Below, piece after piece: positions 25,908 to 34,101 of a stretch of DNA of 64,000 nt (within the stretch, counting starts at the first letter, position 1; every line of letters begins with the position of its first letter). Both the position numbers and the translations under genes were made by a program. The notes below the pieces were generated by a model that had not been told where the DNA came from, made no database searches, and saw nothing but the letters and a program-made list of their open reading frames with translations. The DNA comes from Streptomyces sp. HNM0575 (GTDB taxonomy: Bacteria > Actinomycetota > Actinomycetes > Streptomycetales > Streptomycetaceae): assembly GCF_012726265.1 (NCBI RefSeq), contig NZ_JAASAG010000003.1, positions 1-64,000 of the forward strand, written 5' to 3'.

Positions 25908-26320
25908 CAACCCACCCCCCTCTTCCCGAATTTGTGATCGATGACCTCGCGGTACTCCTTGAACGACACCCGGTAGACGAAGGCCAGGTAGCCGACGAGC
26001 AGCAGCACGGTCGCCAGCAGCGTCAGCGGCTCGATCGGGTACTTGTCCTCGGACGGCGCGTTGTCCGCGACCTGTTGGTTGGCGGTCTTCTTGTCGACCA
26101 GCCCTTCGTGGACCATGCTCCGGTACTGCCGCTTCTCGTCCGCGGAGATCGGCAACTCGTGGATCTGCCTGGTCTGCCGGGCGGACGAGCCCGCGTCCTC
26201 GGCTGTGGTGCGCTCCACGATCCAGGTGGTCGCGAAGAGCGTGACGAAGAGCAGGACGAGCAGCAGGGCGATGTCGGCGAACTGGCTGCGTCCCGACTGC
26301 CGTACGCGTGCGCCGCTCAT
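25907..26320 (-). CDS. Two-helix membrane protein of the amine operon
   Basis: This 137-residue protein has helices at about 13-33 (FADIALLLVLLFVTLFATTW) and 97-118. About 60 polar residues between them carry many Lys/Glu/Asp and would lie outside the membrane. The tail ends HKFGKRGVG. The ATG at 26320 overlaps the upstream 97-residue gene's stop by 4 bp, and the stop overlaps the next start. A longer upstream frame exists but runs through the preceding gene. No family was recognised. Confidence 0.7.
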   Translation of the reverse strand: MSGARVRQSGRSQFADIALLLVLLFVTLFATTWIVERTTAEDAGSSARQTRQIHELPISADEKRQYRSMVHEGLVDKKTANQQVADNAPSEDKYPIEPLTLLATVLLLVGYLAFVYRVSFKEYREVIDHKFGKRGVG

Positions 26321-26610
26321 GAGCTCACCCTCTTCCGGCGTCGCAGGTCGAGGTTGCGCAGGTCCTCGCCGTAGATGGCGACACGGTGCTCCCTGTACCT
26401 GCGGACGAGCGCCACCATGGACGCCGTGTTGAACGCGCCGAGCACGGTCATCGCCACGGCGAGCACGACGCGCAGCGCTCCGCCGGGCGCGATCGTCACG
26501 ACGGTGGCGAAGGTGAAGACCAGGACAAGCCACATGGCACAGGTGAACGTGACGGCACTGGCGATGTCACGCTTCAACATCGCTTCGACTCGTGGGTCAG
26601 GATCAGACAT
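26317..26610 (-). CDS. 97-residue two-helix membrane protein of the amine operon
   Basis: This protein has two predicted helices (about 18-42 and 46-67) between a charged N-terminus (DPDPRVEAMLKRDIASAV) and a basic tail (RNLDLRRRKRVSS). It lies 30 bp downstream of gmaS and starts the run of coupled membrane genes that includes the permease. No known domain was recognised; a role in transporter assembly or regulation is inferred from position. Confidence 0.7.
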   Translation of the reverse strand: MSDPDPRVEAMLKRDIASAVTFTCAMWLVLVFTFATVVTIAPGGALRVVLAVAMTVLGAFNTASMVALVRRYREHRVAIYGEDLRNLDLRRRKRVSS

Positions 26611-26640
26611 CGTCGTCTTCCTTCCTCTGGCCCCCCGCGG

Positions 26641-27999
26641 TCAGAACAGCGTCAGGTACCTCCTGATCTCCCAGTCGCTGACATCGGCGTGGTACTCGAG
26701 GAACTCGCGCCGCTTCACGTCCGCGTAGTAGTCGACGAAGTCGCCGGAACGCACCTTTCCGAGCGCGTCGCGGAGCACCTTGTCCGCGGTCAGCTCCTCC
26801 ACGGCGTCGGCGAGTGTGGTCGGCAGCCGCTGGATGCCGCGTGCCGCGACCTCCTCCGCGGACAGTGCGAACAGGTCGTCGTTCACCGACTCGCCCGGGT
26901 CGAGTCCCCTCTCGACCCCGTCGAGGCCCGCGGCCAGCAGCCCGGCGAAGGCGAGGTACGGGTTGGCGGAGCCGTCCACACCGCGGTGCTCCATGCGCCC
27001 GCCCTCGGGGACCCGCAGCATCACCGTGCGGTTGTTACCGCCGTACGCGTTGTAGGCGGGCGCCCACGTGGAGCCGGACTTGGGGGCGCCGACACCGATT
27101 CGCTTGTAGGAGTTGACCGTCGGGCAGATCAGCCCCGCCATCGCGGGCCCGTGCTCGATCAGCCCGCCCATGAACTGGTAGGCGCGCTCGCTCAGTCCGA
27201 GGCCGCGCTGGTCGTGTTCGGTCTCGAACAGCGGGTTGTCGGCGGTGTCCCACACGCTCAGGTGCGTGTGCATGCCGTTTCCGGTGTTCCACGAGAACGG
27301 CTTCGGCATGAACGTCGCCGCCATGCCCGCCTCGTGCGCGACCGTGTGCACCATGTACCGGAAGAAGATCGCACGGTCCGCGGTGGTCAGTGCGTCCGCG
27401 TACTCGAAGTTCTGCTCGAACTGCCCGGCGCCGTCCTCGTGGTCGTTGGTGTAGTTGGACCAGCCGAGCCGGTTCATGTAGGTGGAGATCGTGGACAGGT
27501 GGTCCCACATGCGGGACAGTCCCTTGGCCTCGTAGCACGGCTTCTCCGCGCCGTCGAGCTCGTCGGCGACCGTGATGCCGCCGTCGGGCGTGCGCCGTAC
27601 GAGGTTGTACTCGACCTCCACACCGGTCTTCAGCACCCAGCCGCGTTCCTCGCGCAGCCTGTCGAGCTGCCGCTTGAGTATCACGCGCGGGGCATACGGC
27701 CAGGGCTCGCCCTCCACATGCGGGTCGCAGTGCAGCACCGCGACCTCGGGTTTCCACGGAAGCCGCGTGTAGGACGAGGGGTCCGGCATGGCGACCAGGT
27801 CGGGGTCGGCGGGCGTCTGCCCGATGTCGCCGACGGCGAACCCGGCGAAACCGGCGCCGCCGTCGAGCAGTTGCTCCGCCGCGGAGGCCGGTACCGCCTT
27901 CGCGCACGGCTTGCCGTGCATGTCGACGAACATCGCGAGGAAGAACTCGATCCCGTCCTTCTCGGCTTGCTCGAGCATGCTGTCGCGTTCAGCTGCCAC
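26641..27999 (-). CDS. gmaS: Glutamine synthetase-like gamma-glutamylmethylamide synthetase
   Basis: This 452-residue member of the GlnA superfamily (type III/GlnT group) has VEVEYNL, DHEDGAGQFEQNF, PFSWNTGNGMHTHLSV (Asn-Gly and ATP/metal-binding His/His) and KRIGVGAPKSGSTWAP. It lacks the Tyr adenylylation loop of GlnA. In NMG-pathway operons this protein joins glutamate and methylamine using ATP. Its place directly after mgsABC supports that role. The GTG at 27999 has AAGGAG seven bases upstream, overlapping the mgsC stop. An ethanolamide or other gamma-glutamylamide synthetase is the alternative. Confidence 0.85.
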   Translation of the reverse strand: MAAERDSMLEQAEKDGIEFFLAMFVDMHGKPCAKAVPASAAEQLLDGGAGFAGFAVGDIGQTPADPDLVAMPDPSSYTRLPWKPEVAVLHCDPHVEGEPWPYAPRVILKRQLDRLREERGWVLKTGVEVEYNLVRRTPDGGITVADELDGAEKPCYEAKGLSRMWDHLSTISTYMNRLGWSNYTNDHEDGAGQFEQNFEYADALTTADRAIFFRYMVHTVAHEAGMAATFMPKPFSWNTGNGMHTHLSVWDTADNPLFETEHDQRGLGLSERAYQFMGGLIEHGPAMAGLICPTVNSYKRIGVGAPKSGSTWAPAYNAYGGNNRTVMLRVPEGGRMEHRGVDGSANPYLAFAGLLAAGLDGVERGLDPGESVNDDLFALSAEEVAARGIQRLPTTLADAVEELTADKVLRDALGKVRSGDFVDYYADVKRREFLEYHADVSDWEIRRYLTLF

Positions 28000-28010
28000 T
28001 TTGAGTCTCC

Positions 28011-29369
28011 TTACCAGCCGCTCTTGGGATGTCCCGGGATCCAGTCGGTTCCTGCGAGCGGTACCTGCGCCATCGCCGCCGCCTCCAGGGTGAGCGCCAC
28101 GAGGTCCTCGGGTTCGAGGTTGTGCACGCTCGACTTCCCGGTGGCCCGCGCCAGCGTCGTGACCTCCATGGTCAGCGCCTTCAGGTAGTTGACGACCCGC
28201 TGCGCGCCCCACTCGGGGTCGAGCCGCGACTCCAGCTCGGGGTCCTGGGTGGCGATGCCGACGGGGCAGCGCCCTGTGTGCATGCGGTCGCAGTGCCCCG
28301 GGGAGGCACCGATCGCCGCGTAGTCGGCAGTAGCGTCGTGCTCCTTGCCGTCTCTGAAATACGTGCGCGAGTTGCAGCCGAGCGCGACGAGCGGCGCGAC
28401 GCCGACGGACACCGCGGTGGCGCCTAGTGCCAGCGCCTTGGCCACGTCCGCGCCGGTGCGGATGCCGCCGGAGACGACGAGTTGCACCTCGTCCTCCTTG
28501 CCGACCTCGCGCAGCGCCTCGGCCGCCTGCCGGACCGCGGGCAGCGTCGGGATGCCGGCGTGTTCGAGGAAGACGTCCTGCGTCGCGCCCGTACCGCCCT
28601 GCATCCCGTCGACCACGACGACGTCGGCGCCGGCCGCGACGGCGAGCTTGACGTCGTTGGCGACCCTGGTGGCGCCGAGCTTGACGTAGATCGGCTTCTC
28701 CCACGCCGTCGCCTCGCGCAACTCCTCCAGCTTGATGCGCAGATCGTCCGGGCCCACCCAGTCGGGATGCCGGCTCGCGGAACGCTGGTCGATGCCGGCG
28801 GGCAGCGTACGCATGCCGGCGACCCGGTCGCTCACCTTCTGCCCGAGCAGCATGCCGCCCCCGCCGGGCTTGGCGCCCTGGCCGATGACGACCTCGATGG
28901 CGTCGGCGGCGCGGACGTCCGCCGGGTTGAACCCGTACCTGGACGGCAGGCACTGGTAGACGAGCGTCTTCGACGCCTTGCGCTCCTCCGGCGTCATGCC
29001 GCCGTCGCCGGTCGTCGTCGAGGTGCCCACGGTGGTCGCGGCGCGGCCGAGCGCCTCCTTGGCGTTCGCGGACAGCGCGCCGAAGCTCATGCCGGCGATG
29101 GTGACCGGGATGGCCAGCTCCAGCGGCTTGCTCGCGTACCGGCTGCCGAGCACGGTCGTGGTGTCGCAGCGCTCGCGGTAGCCCTCAAGCGGGTAGCGCG
29201 ACGCGGACGCGGTGAGGAAGACGAGGTCGTCGAAGCCCGGGACGGCGCGCTTGGCGCCCCAGCCGCGGATCTCGTACCTGCCCTCGGTCGCCATCAGGTG
29301 GATGTCCCTGATCACGTCCGGCGGGTAGGTGCGGCTGGTGCGTATGCCTTCCGGCGCGCCTTCGTCCAT
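28011..29369 (-). CDS. mgsC: N-methylglutamate synthase subunit C (FMN/Fe-S glutamate-synthase domain)
   Basis: This 452-residue FMN-binding glutamate synthase domain protein shows AIPVTIAGMSFGALSANAKE, GQGAKPGGGGMLLGQKVS, DGMQGGTGATQDVF and SGGIRTGADVAKALALGA (FMN phosphate site, about 300-318). The Fe-S cysteine region is GHCDRMHTGRCPVGIATQ (C360, C368, with C332). It is the catalytic subunit that transfers the glutamate moiety to methylamine. The ATG at 29369 overlaps the mgsB stop by one base. Confidence 0.9.
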   Translation of the reverse strand: MDEGAPEGIRTSRTYPPDVIRDIHLMATEGRYEIRGWGAKRAVPGFDDLVFLTASASRYPLEGYRERCDTTTVLGSRYASKPLELAIPVTIAGMSFGALSANAKEALGRAATTVGTSTTTGDGGMTPEERKASKTLVYQCLPSRYGFNPADVRAADAIEVVIGQGAKPGGGGMLLGQKVSDRVAGMRTLPAGIDQRSASRHPDWVGPDDLRIKLEELREATAWEKPIYVKLGATRVANDVKLAVAAGADVVVVDGMQGGTGATQDVFLEHAGIPTLPAVRQAAEALREVGKEDEVQLVVSGGIRTGADVAKALALGATAVSVGVAPLVALGCNSRTYFRDGKEHDATADYAAIGASPGHCDRMHTGRCPVGIATQDPELESRLDPEWGAQRVVNYLKALTMEVTTLARATGKSSVHNLEPEDLVALTLEAAAMAQVPLAGTDWIPGHPKSGW

Positions 29370-30064
29370 CAGTAGCTCTGTCCCTTCAGCGCGTCGAAGT
29401 TGTACAGCTGCTTCGCCGAGGCGACCCTCGTGACGTTCTGCGGGTCGACGTGGTCGAAGCCGGCGGTCTTCAGCAGCCGCTCGACGACGCGCACGTCGTC
29501 CTCGGTGAGGTCCTCGACCCGGGCGTCCGACCCGAGGGAGGCGACGCTGCCGGCGACGTAGATGACCGTCTCGTACAGCGAGTCGCCCAGCGCGTGACCT
29601 GCGTTCCCGCCGACCAGGACGGTGCCGGCCTGCGCCATGAAACCGCTCATGTGCCCGACGTCGCCGCCGACCACGATCGTGCCGCCCTTCAGCGAGATCC
29701 CCGCCCGGGAGGACGCGTCGCCCTCGATGACGAGCAGCCCGCCGTGGCTGGAGGCGCCCGCGCACTCCGAGGCGTTGCCGCGCACCCGGACCGTGCCGCT
29801 CATCAGGTTCTCCGCGACCGACCAGCCGACGAAGCCGTCCACGGTGATGTCGGGGCCGTCGCCCAGCCCTCCGAGGTAGTAGCCGGCGTTGCCGTCGACG
29901 CGTACGTCGATCCTGTTGGTGAGGCCGACGGCGAGGTTGTGCCGCCCCCAGGGCTCCGTGACGTGCACGACGGAGCCCTCGGGCAGCTCGCCGAGCGCGC
30001 GGTTGATCTCCCTCGTGGACAGCTCGCGGCAGTCCAGGGTCAGGGCTTCGGTCACCGCCGCCAT
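29369..30064 (-). CDS. mgsB: N-methylglutamate synthase subunit B (GXGXG domain)
   Basis: This 231-residue protein corresponds to the C-terminal GXGXG right-handed beta-helix of glutamate synthase. It has repeated Gly-containing turns, such as VRVDGNAGYYLGGLGDGPD, VRVRGNASECAGASSHGG and VGGDVGHMSGFMAQAG. In split glutamate synthases it is a structural subunit linking the amidotransferase and FMN parts. It overlaps mgsA by 13 bp and mgsC by 1 bp. Confidence 0.9.
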   Translation of the reverse strand: MAAVTEALTLDCRELSTREINRALGELPEGSVVHVTEPWGRHNLAVGLTNRIDVRVDGNAGYYLGGLGDGPDITVDGFVGWSVAENLMSGTVRVRGNASECAGASSHGGLLVIEGDASSRAGISLKGGTIVVGGDVGHMSGFMAQAGTVLVGGNAGHALGDSLYETVIYVAGSVASLGSDARVEDLTEDDVRVVERLLKTAGFDHVDPQNVTRVASAKQLYNFDALKGQSY

Positions 30065-30948
30065 ACGTGGATCTCCTCCGGCATCGGCTCGAACACGGTC
30101 GCGTTCCCGACGTCCGGCAGCGATCCCAGCGCGTGGAACTCCGAACCGAACGCCACGTAGTCGTCGTTCTCCGCCACCACCGCGGGCTTGCAGGCGAACG
30201 AGTCGCGCACGACCGCGAATTCGGTCGCCGTCGAGACGAGCAGCGTGTAGAAGCCGTCAAGCTCCTTGAGCACCATCTTGAGCGCGTCCTCGAGGTCCGC
30301 GCCGCGGCTCATCTGGAGGGCGATGAACCGCGCGCACACCTCGGAGTCGTTCGCGGTCGTGCACCCGATGCCCTCGCGTTCCAACTTCCTTCGCACGGTG
30401 GCGTAGTTGGAGAACGTCCCGTTGTGTACGAGCGCGAGGTCGGAGGCGACGGCGAACGGATGCGAGCCGTCCGTCGTCACGGCGGACTCGGTCGCCATCC
30501 TGGTGTGCCCGACGGCCTGGTACGCGGGGCGCTCGGCGATGCCGTACCGGTCGCAGATCGACCGGGGCGACCCGACGTCCTTGAAGACCTCGATCGCGGT
30601 GCCGAATCCGACGACCACGGCGTCCATCTCCGCTGCGGTGACCGCCGCTTGAACGGCGTCCTCGTCACCGGCGGAGACGAACGTCGCGCCGTCCGGCCGC
30701 ACCGACTCGACGAGCACGTCGGAGCCGAGTTCCGCGCCGGCCCTCCGCGCGACGTCGACGGCGTCGGCATGCTCCGGCAGCCGCACCGAGTACCGCTGCC
30801 GGCCGGCCGTGAGCGGGTCGGTGTAGAGAGCGAGCCCGGCGGAGTCCGGCCCGCGCGTGGTCATGCACTCCAGCATGGACGCGAGTTGCGCCCCCAGTGG
30901 CTGGTGTCCCGAGTCGTTCTTCAGATGGAGACCGACGATCCCACACAT
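30052..30948 (-). CDS. mgsA: N-methylglutamate synthase subunit A (class II glutamine amidotransferase)
   Basis: This 298-residue Ntn-hydrolase amidotransferase starts MCGIVG, so Cys2 becomes the N-terminal nucleophile. It keeps MLECMTTRGPDSAGLALY, GHTRMATESAVTTDGSHPF and LVHNGTFSNYATVRR. The ATG at 30948 follows GGGGAG, and a start further upstream would bury the nucleophile. It is the first gene of the ten-gene left-reading operon. In NMG synthase this subunit is homologous to the GltB amidotransferase domain. Confidence 0.9.
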   Translation of the reverse strand: MCGIVGLHLKNDSGHQPLGAQLASMLECMTTRGPDSAGLALYTDPLTAGRQRYSVRLPEHADAVDVARRAGAELGSDVLVESVRPDGATFVSAGDEDAVQAAVTAAEMDAVVVGFGTAIEVFKDVGSPRSICDRYGIAERPAYQAVGHTRMATESAVTTDGSHPFAVASDLALVHNGTFSNYATVRRKLEREGIGCTTANDSEVCARFIALQMSRGADLEDALKMVLKELDGFYTLLVSTATEFAVVRDSFACKPAVVAENDDYVAFGSEFHALGSLPDVGNATVFEPMPEEIHVWRR

Positions 30949-31010
30949 GCGGATCGCTCCCCTCAACATAGGACGGACGGCGCCCGCGCATCGCTGAACG
31001 GTCTAAGGTA

Positions 31011-31024
31011 CGAACCACGAACCA
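31011..31024 (-). promoter_or_regulatory. Tandem CGAACCA heptamers upstream of mgsA
   Basis: Two adjacent copies of CGAACCA (TGGTTCG on the operon strand) lie 63-76 bp upstream of the mgsA ATG. They may be a regulator half-site pair for the GntR or XRE protein encoded next door. Support is positional only. Confidence 0.35.
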
Positions 31025-31054
31025 TTGGCATGGGACACCGCGGCCGGTCCGGAG

Positions 31055-31783
31055 TCAAGGGTTGTGACGCGGAGAGCGGTCCTTGCTCTTGGGGTCCTGT
31101 AGGACGATCACGCGGAGCTGTTCCCTGGTGCGTTCGATGTGAGCGGCCATCAGACGGGCCGCTTCCTGGGGGTCCTTCTCCCTGACCGCCTCGTAGATCT
31201 CCCTGTGGTCCCGGACGGACTCGGCGATCGGCTCGACGTACTCCAGCAGGTCGTGGGGGCTGAAGAGTTCGCCGCGCACCTGGTCGATGCCGGTCTGGAG
31301 CCTGGTGTTCCGCGCGGCCCTGGCGACGGCCGAGTGGAACTGCGAGTCGGACAGCCGGAAGACCGCGCGGCTCTCCGCATTGTCCATCGTGTCTATGGCG
31401 TTCCGCAGCTGGTTCAGGTCGTTCCGGTCGCGGCGCTGTGCGGCCAGCCGTGCCGTGTGCTGCTCCAGCGCGATCCTGAAGTCGATGATCTCGTCGACCT
31501 CGCCGCGCTGCTGGCGAAGATGCTCGCGCCATTCGCTGAACGGGCGGGACAGCTCGGTGACGAACGTGCCGCCCCGTGCCCCTCGGCGCACGATCACATA
31601 GCCGCGTTCCTCAAGCGACTTGATGGCGGCGCGAAGACTGGCACGTGCTACGCCGAGCTCCTCCGCGAGCTCGCGCTCCGGTGGCAGGCGGTCGCCGGGG
31701 CCGAGTTCGCCGCGATGAATCATCCCTCTGATGTGCTCGGCGACGCCCTCGGTCAGCTTCATGGAAGTCGGCTGCCGTTCCAC
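31055..31783 (-). CDS. GntR/FadR-type regulator (FCD domain) of the amine cluster
   Basis: This 242-residue regulator has an N-terminal winged helix (IRGMIHRGELGPGDRLPPEREL, LGVARASLRAAIKSLEERGYV) and a C-terminal FCD helical domain with the metal-binding pattern (DFRIALEQHTARLAAQR, DSQFHSAVARAARNTRL). The GTG at 31783 follows GGAGGGG. It sits between the two divergent halves of the methylamine cluster, upstream of mgsA on the same strand, and is the best candidate for the pathway's local repressor. Confidence 0.88.
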   Translation of the reverse strand: MERQPTSMKLTEGVAEHIRGMIHRGELGPGDRLPPERELAEELGVARASLRAAIKSLEERGYVIVRRGARGGTFVTELSRPFSEWREHLRQQRGEVDEIIDFRIALEQHTARLAAQRRDRNDLNQLRNAIDTMDNAESRAVFRLSDSQFHSAVARAARNTRLQTGIDQVRGELFSPHDLLEYVEPIAESVRDHREIYEAVREKDPQEAARLMAAHIERTREQLRVIVLQDPKSKDRSPRHNP

Positions 31784-31804
31784 CTGGACCCCTCCGTCCC
31801 CCTC

Positions 31805-31827
31805 GGCCTGATCGTCTCCATCAGGCC
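31805..31827. promoter_or_regulatory. 23-bp palindrome between the two amine-cluster regulators
   Basis: GGCCTGAT and ATCAGGCC form perfect 8-bp arms around a 7-bp spacer in the 107-bp gap between the divergent GntR and XRE-cupin genes. A second smaller inverted repeat (AGCCT/AGGCT, 31844-31861) follows. Either could be an operator. Confidence 0.5.
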
Positions 31828-31890
31828 CTGGACCGACAGACTAAGCCTCGTGCAATAGGCTCCCTCTGACCACCTGGGAGGAGGGGGACG

Positions 31891-32481
31891 TTGTCGCCGA
31901 CCCCGCTGGAAGCCGCGCTGGAGAAGGTGATCGCGCAGCGCGTGCGCGAGTTCCGCTCCGGCCTGGGCTGGAGCGTCGCGCACCTGGCGGAACTCAGCGG
32001 GCTCTCCAAGAGCATGCTCTCCAAGATCGAGAATGCGAAGTCGTCGGCCAGCCTCAATACGCTCGCCAGGCTCAGCTCCGCGCTCAACGTCCCGGTCACC
32101 GCGTTCTTCCGCGGGCTCGACGAGGAGCACGACGTGATCCACATCAAGGCGGGCCGCGGTCTCGACATCGAGCACCGCGGATCGCGGCAGGGATCGCGCT
32201 ACCAGCTGCTCGGCCGGATGCGGCACCCCTACGACATCCTGGAGCCGGTCCAGGTGACGGTCACCAGACCCACCGAGGTGTTCCCGCTGTTCCAGCACGG
32301 CGGCACCGAACTGATCCTCATGCAGGGCGGGATCATGGGTTATTCCGTCGGCGACGACACGTACGTACTGGAGCCCGGCGACTCGCTCCAGTTCGCGGGT
32401 GACGTGCCGCACGGGCCGGTCGAACTCCGCGAGCTCCCGGTCGAGTTCGTCACGGTGAAGGCCATCCCCACATCCGGTTGA
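31891..32481 (+). CDS. XRE-family regulator with C-terminal cupin domain
   Basis: This 196-residue protein has an XRE HTH at about 15-70 (LAELSGLSKSMLSKIENAKS, SLNTLARLSSALNVPV) and a small-molecule-binding cupin at about 115-190 (HGGTELILMQGGIMGYSVGD, LEPGDSLQFAGDVPHG). Such regulators often control amine, amino-acid or C1 catabolism. It uses a TTG start at 31891 after a strong GGAGGAGGGGG. It lies just before mgdA-D and is divergent from the GntR gene. Confidence 0.88.
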   Translation: MSPTPLEAALEKVIAQRVREFRSGLGWSVAHLAELSGLSKSMLSKIENAKSSASLNTLARLSSALNVPVTAFFRGLDEEHDVIHIKAGRGLDIEHRGSRQGSRYQLLGRMRHPYDILEPVQVTVTRPTEVFPLFQHGGTELILMQGGIMGYSVGDDTYVLEPGDSLQFAGDVPHGPVELRELPVEFVTVKAIPTSG

Positions 32482-32611
32482 CCGGGCCCACGTCCGGCCC
32501 CACGACCGGCCCCACGTCCGGCCGGCCGGACGGGAGCGGCAGCGGAAAAGCACGGGAATCTGTTCACCACCAGTAGACGGCGTTTCCTCTCAGGCATACC
32601 CTCGTCCAACC

Positions 32612-33859
32612 ATGAGGGGTTACTCAGCCTGGCGGCTCTTCCGGAACGGCCTGACTCACCGCGAGTGGCCTGCGGCTTGGCGAGCGCACGAGCTCAGGCC
32701 GAGCTATGACGTCGTGATCATCGGGGGCGGGGTGCACGGGCTGGCCACGGCCTACTACCTCGCCGTCAACCACGGCATCCGCAACGTCGCGGTGCTCGAC
32801 AAGAGTTACATCGGCAGTGGCGGATCCGGCCGCAACACCGCGATCATCCGCTCCAACTACCTCACGCCCGAAGGCGTTGCGTTCTACGACCGGTCGCTGC
32901 GCCTGTACCAGCAGTTGTCCGCGACGCTGAACTTCAACGTGATGTTCTCCCAGCGCGGCCACATGACGCTGGCGCACAACGACACGTCGCTGCGCACCAT
33001 GACGTGGCGTGCCGAGGTCAACAAGCTCCAGGACATCGACTCGAAGGTGATCGGCCCGGACGGGGTCAAGCGCCGAGTGCCGTATCTCGACGTCTCGGAC
33101 GGCGCGCGGTATCCGATCCTCGGCGCGCTCTACCATCCGCCCGGAGGGATCATCAGGCACGACGCCGTCGTGTGGGGCTATGCGCGGGGCGCCGACGCCG
33201 CAGGCGTGCACATCCACCAGGAGACCGAGGTCACCGGCATCGAGACGGCCGGCGGCAAGGTGACCGGGGTGCGCACCAACCGCGGCACGATCGCCACCGG
33301 CACCGTCGTCAACAGCACGGCGGGCTGGGCGAGCACGGTCTCCGACATGGCCGGCGTGGCGATGCCCGTCCAGACGTTCCCGCTCCAGGCGGCCGTCACC
33401 GAGCCGGTGCGCCCGTTCCTCGGGACGGTCATCGTCTCCGGCTCGCTCCACGTGTACGTCAGCCAGACCGACCGCGGTGAGCTGGTGTTCGGCGCGAGCG
33501 TCGACCCGTTCGCGTCGTACTCGACCCGCGGGTCGCTCGAGTTCATCGAGGGGCTCGCCGGGCACGTGCTCGAACTGATGCCGTCGCTCGCGAAGATGAG
33601 GCTGCTGAGACAGTGGGCCGGGCTCTGCGACATGACGCCGGACTACAGCCCGATCATGGGCTTCACACCGGTCGAGGGCTTCCTCGTCGACGTCGGCTGG
33701 GGCACCTACGGGTTCAAGGCGGGTCCGGTGAGCGGCGAGGCGATCGCCGAGTGCATCGCGACGTCCCGCACACCGCAGATCATCGGATCGTTCGGCCTGG
33801 AACGCTTCGCGAAGGGCGACCTGGTCGGCGAAAAGGGCGCTGCGGCGGTGGGTCACTGA
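32612..33859 (+). CDS. mgdA: N-methylglutamate dehydrogenase subunit A (sarcosine oxidase beta-like)
   Basis: This 415-residue FAD-dependent oxidoreductase (DAO family) is homologous to SoxB of heterotetrameric sarcosine oxidase. Its Rossmann motif is VVIIGGGVHGLATAYYLA at 34-51, and GSGGSGRNTAIIRSNYLTPEG marks the SoxB group. It would demethylate N-methylglutamate. No clear ribosome-binding site precedes the ATG at 32612. Its stop overlaps the mgdB start. Sarcosine oxidase proper is the alternative; neighbouring gmaS-mgsABC favour NMG dehydrogenase. Confidence 0.9.
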   Translation: MRGYSAWRLFRNGLTHREWPAAWRAHELRPSYDVVIIGGGVHGLATAYYLAVNHGIRNVAVLDKSYIGSGGSGRNTAIIRSNYLTPEGVAFYDRSLRLYQQLSATLNFNVMFSQRGHMTLAHNDTSLRTMTWRAEVNKLQDIDSKVIGPDGVKRRVPYLDVSDGARYPILGALYHPPGGIIRHDAVVWGYARGADAAGVHIHQETEVTGIETAGGKVTGVRTNRGTIATGTVVNSTAGWASTVSDMAGVAMPVQTFPLQAAVTEPVRPFLGTVIVSGSLHVYVSQTDRGELVFGASVDPFASYSTRGSLEFIEGLAGHVLELMPSLAKMRLLRQWAGLCDMTPDYSPIMGFTPVEGFLVDVGWGTYGFKAGPVSGEAIAECIATSRTPQIIGSFGLERFAKGDLVGEKGAAAVGH

Positions 33860-34101
33860 TGATGCTCCTGCCCTGTCCCTGGTGCGGACCGCGCAACGTC
33901 TCGGAGTTCACGTACGGCGGCGAGCGCACACCGCGTCCCGACCCGGCGACGGCCACTCCGGCCGAGTGGCGCGACTACCTCTACACCCGGCGCAACACCC
34001 GGGGTTGGACGGCCGAGACCTGGTACCACGGCAACGGCTGCCGACAGCACGTCGTCATCGAGCGGCACACCCTGACGAACGAGACCCGGAGCACCTCATG
34101 A
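33859..34101 (+). CDS. mgdB: N-methylglutamate dehydrogenase subunit B (SoxD-like zinc protein)
   Basis: This 80-residue SoxD-family subunit has CPWCG at 6-10 and WYHGNGCRQH at 55-64, giving the zinc ligand set C6, C9, H57 and C61. The short protein bridges the alpha and beta subunits. Its ATG overlaps the mgdA stop (TGATG context) and its end overlaps mgdC by 4 bp, so the genes are coupled. Confidence 0.92.
   Translation: MMLLPCPWCGPRNVSEFTYGGERTPRPDPATATPAEWRDYLYTRRNTRGWTAETWYHGNGCRQHVVIERHTLTNETRSTS

Noticed and set aside
24349..25944. 531-codon plus-strand frame opposite the permease
   Set aside because: Composition is Arg/His/Gln/Glu-heavy and lacks domains; the minus strand encodes a twelve-helix APC permease and overlapping small genes.
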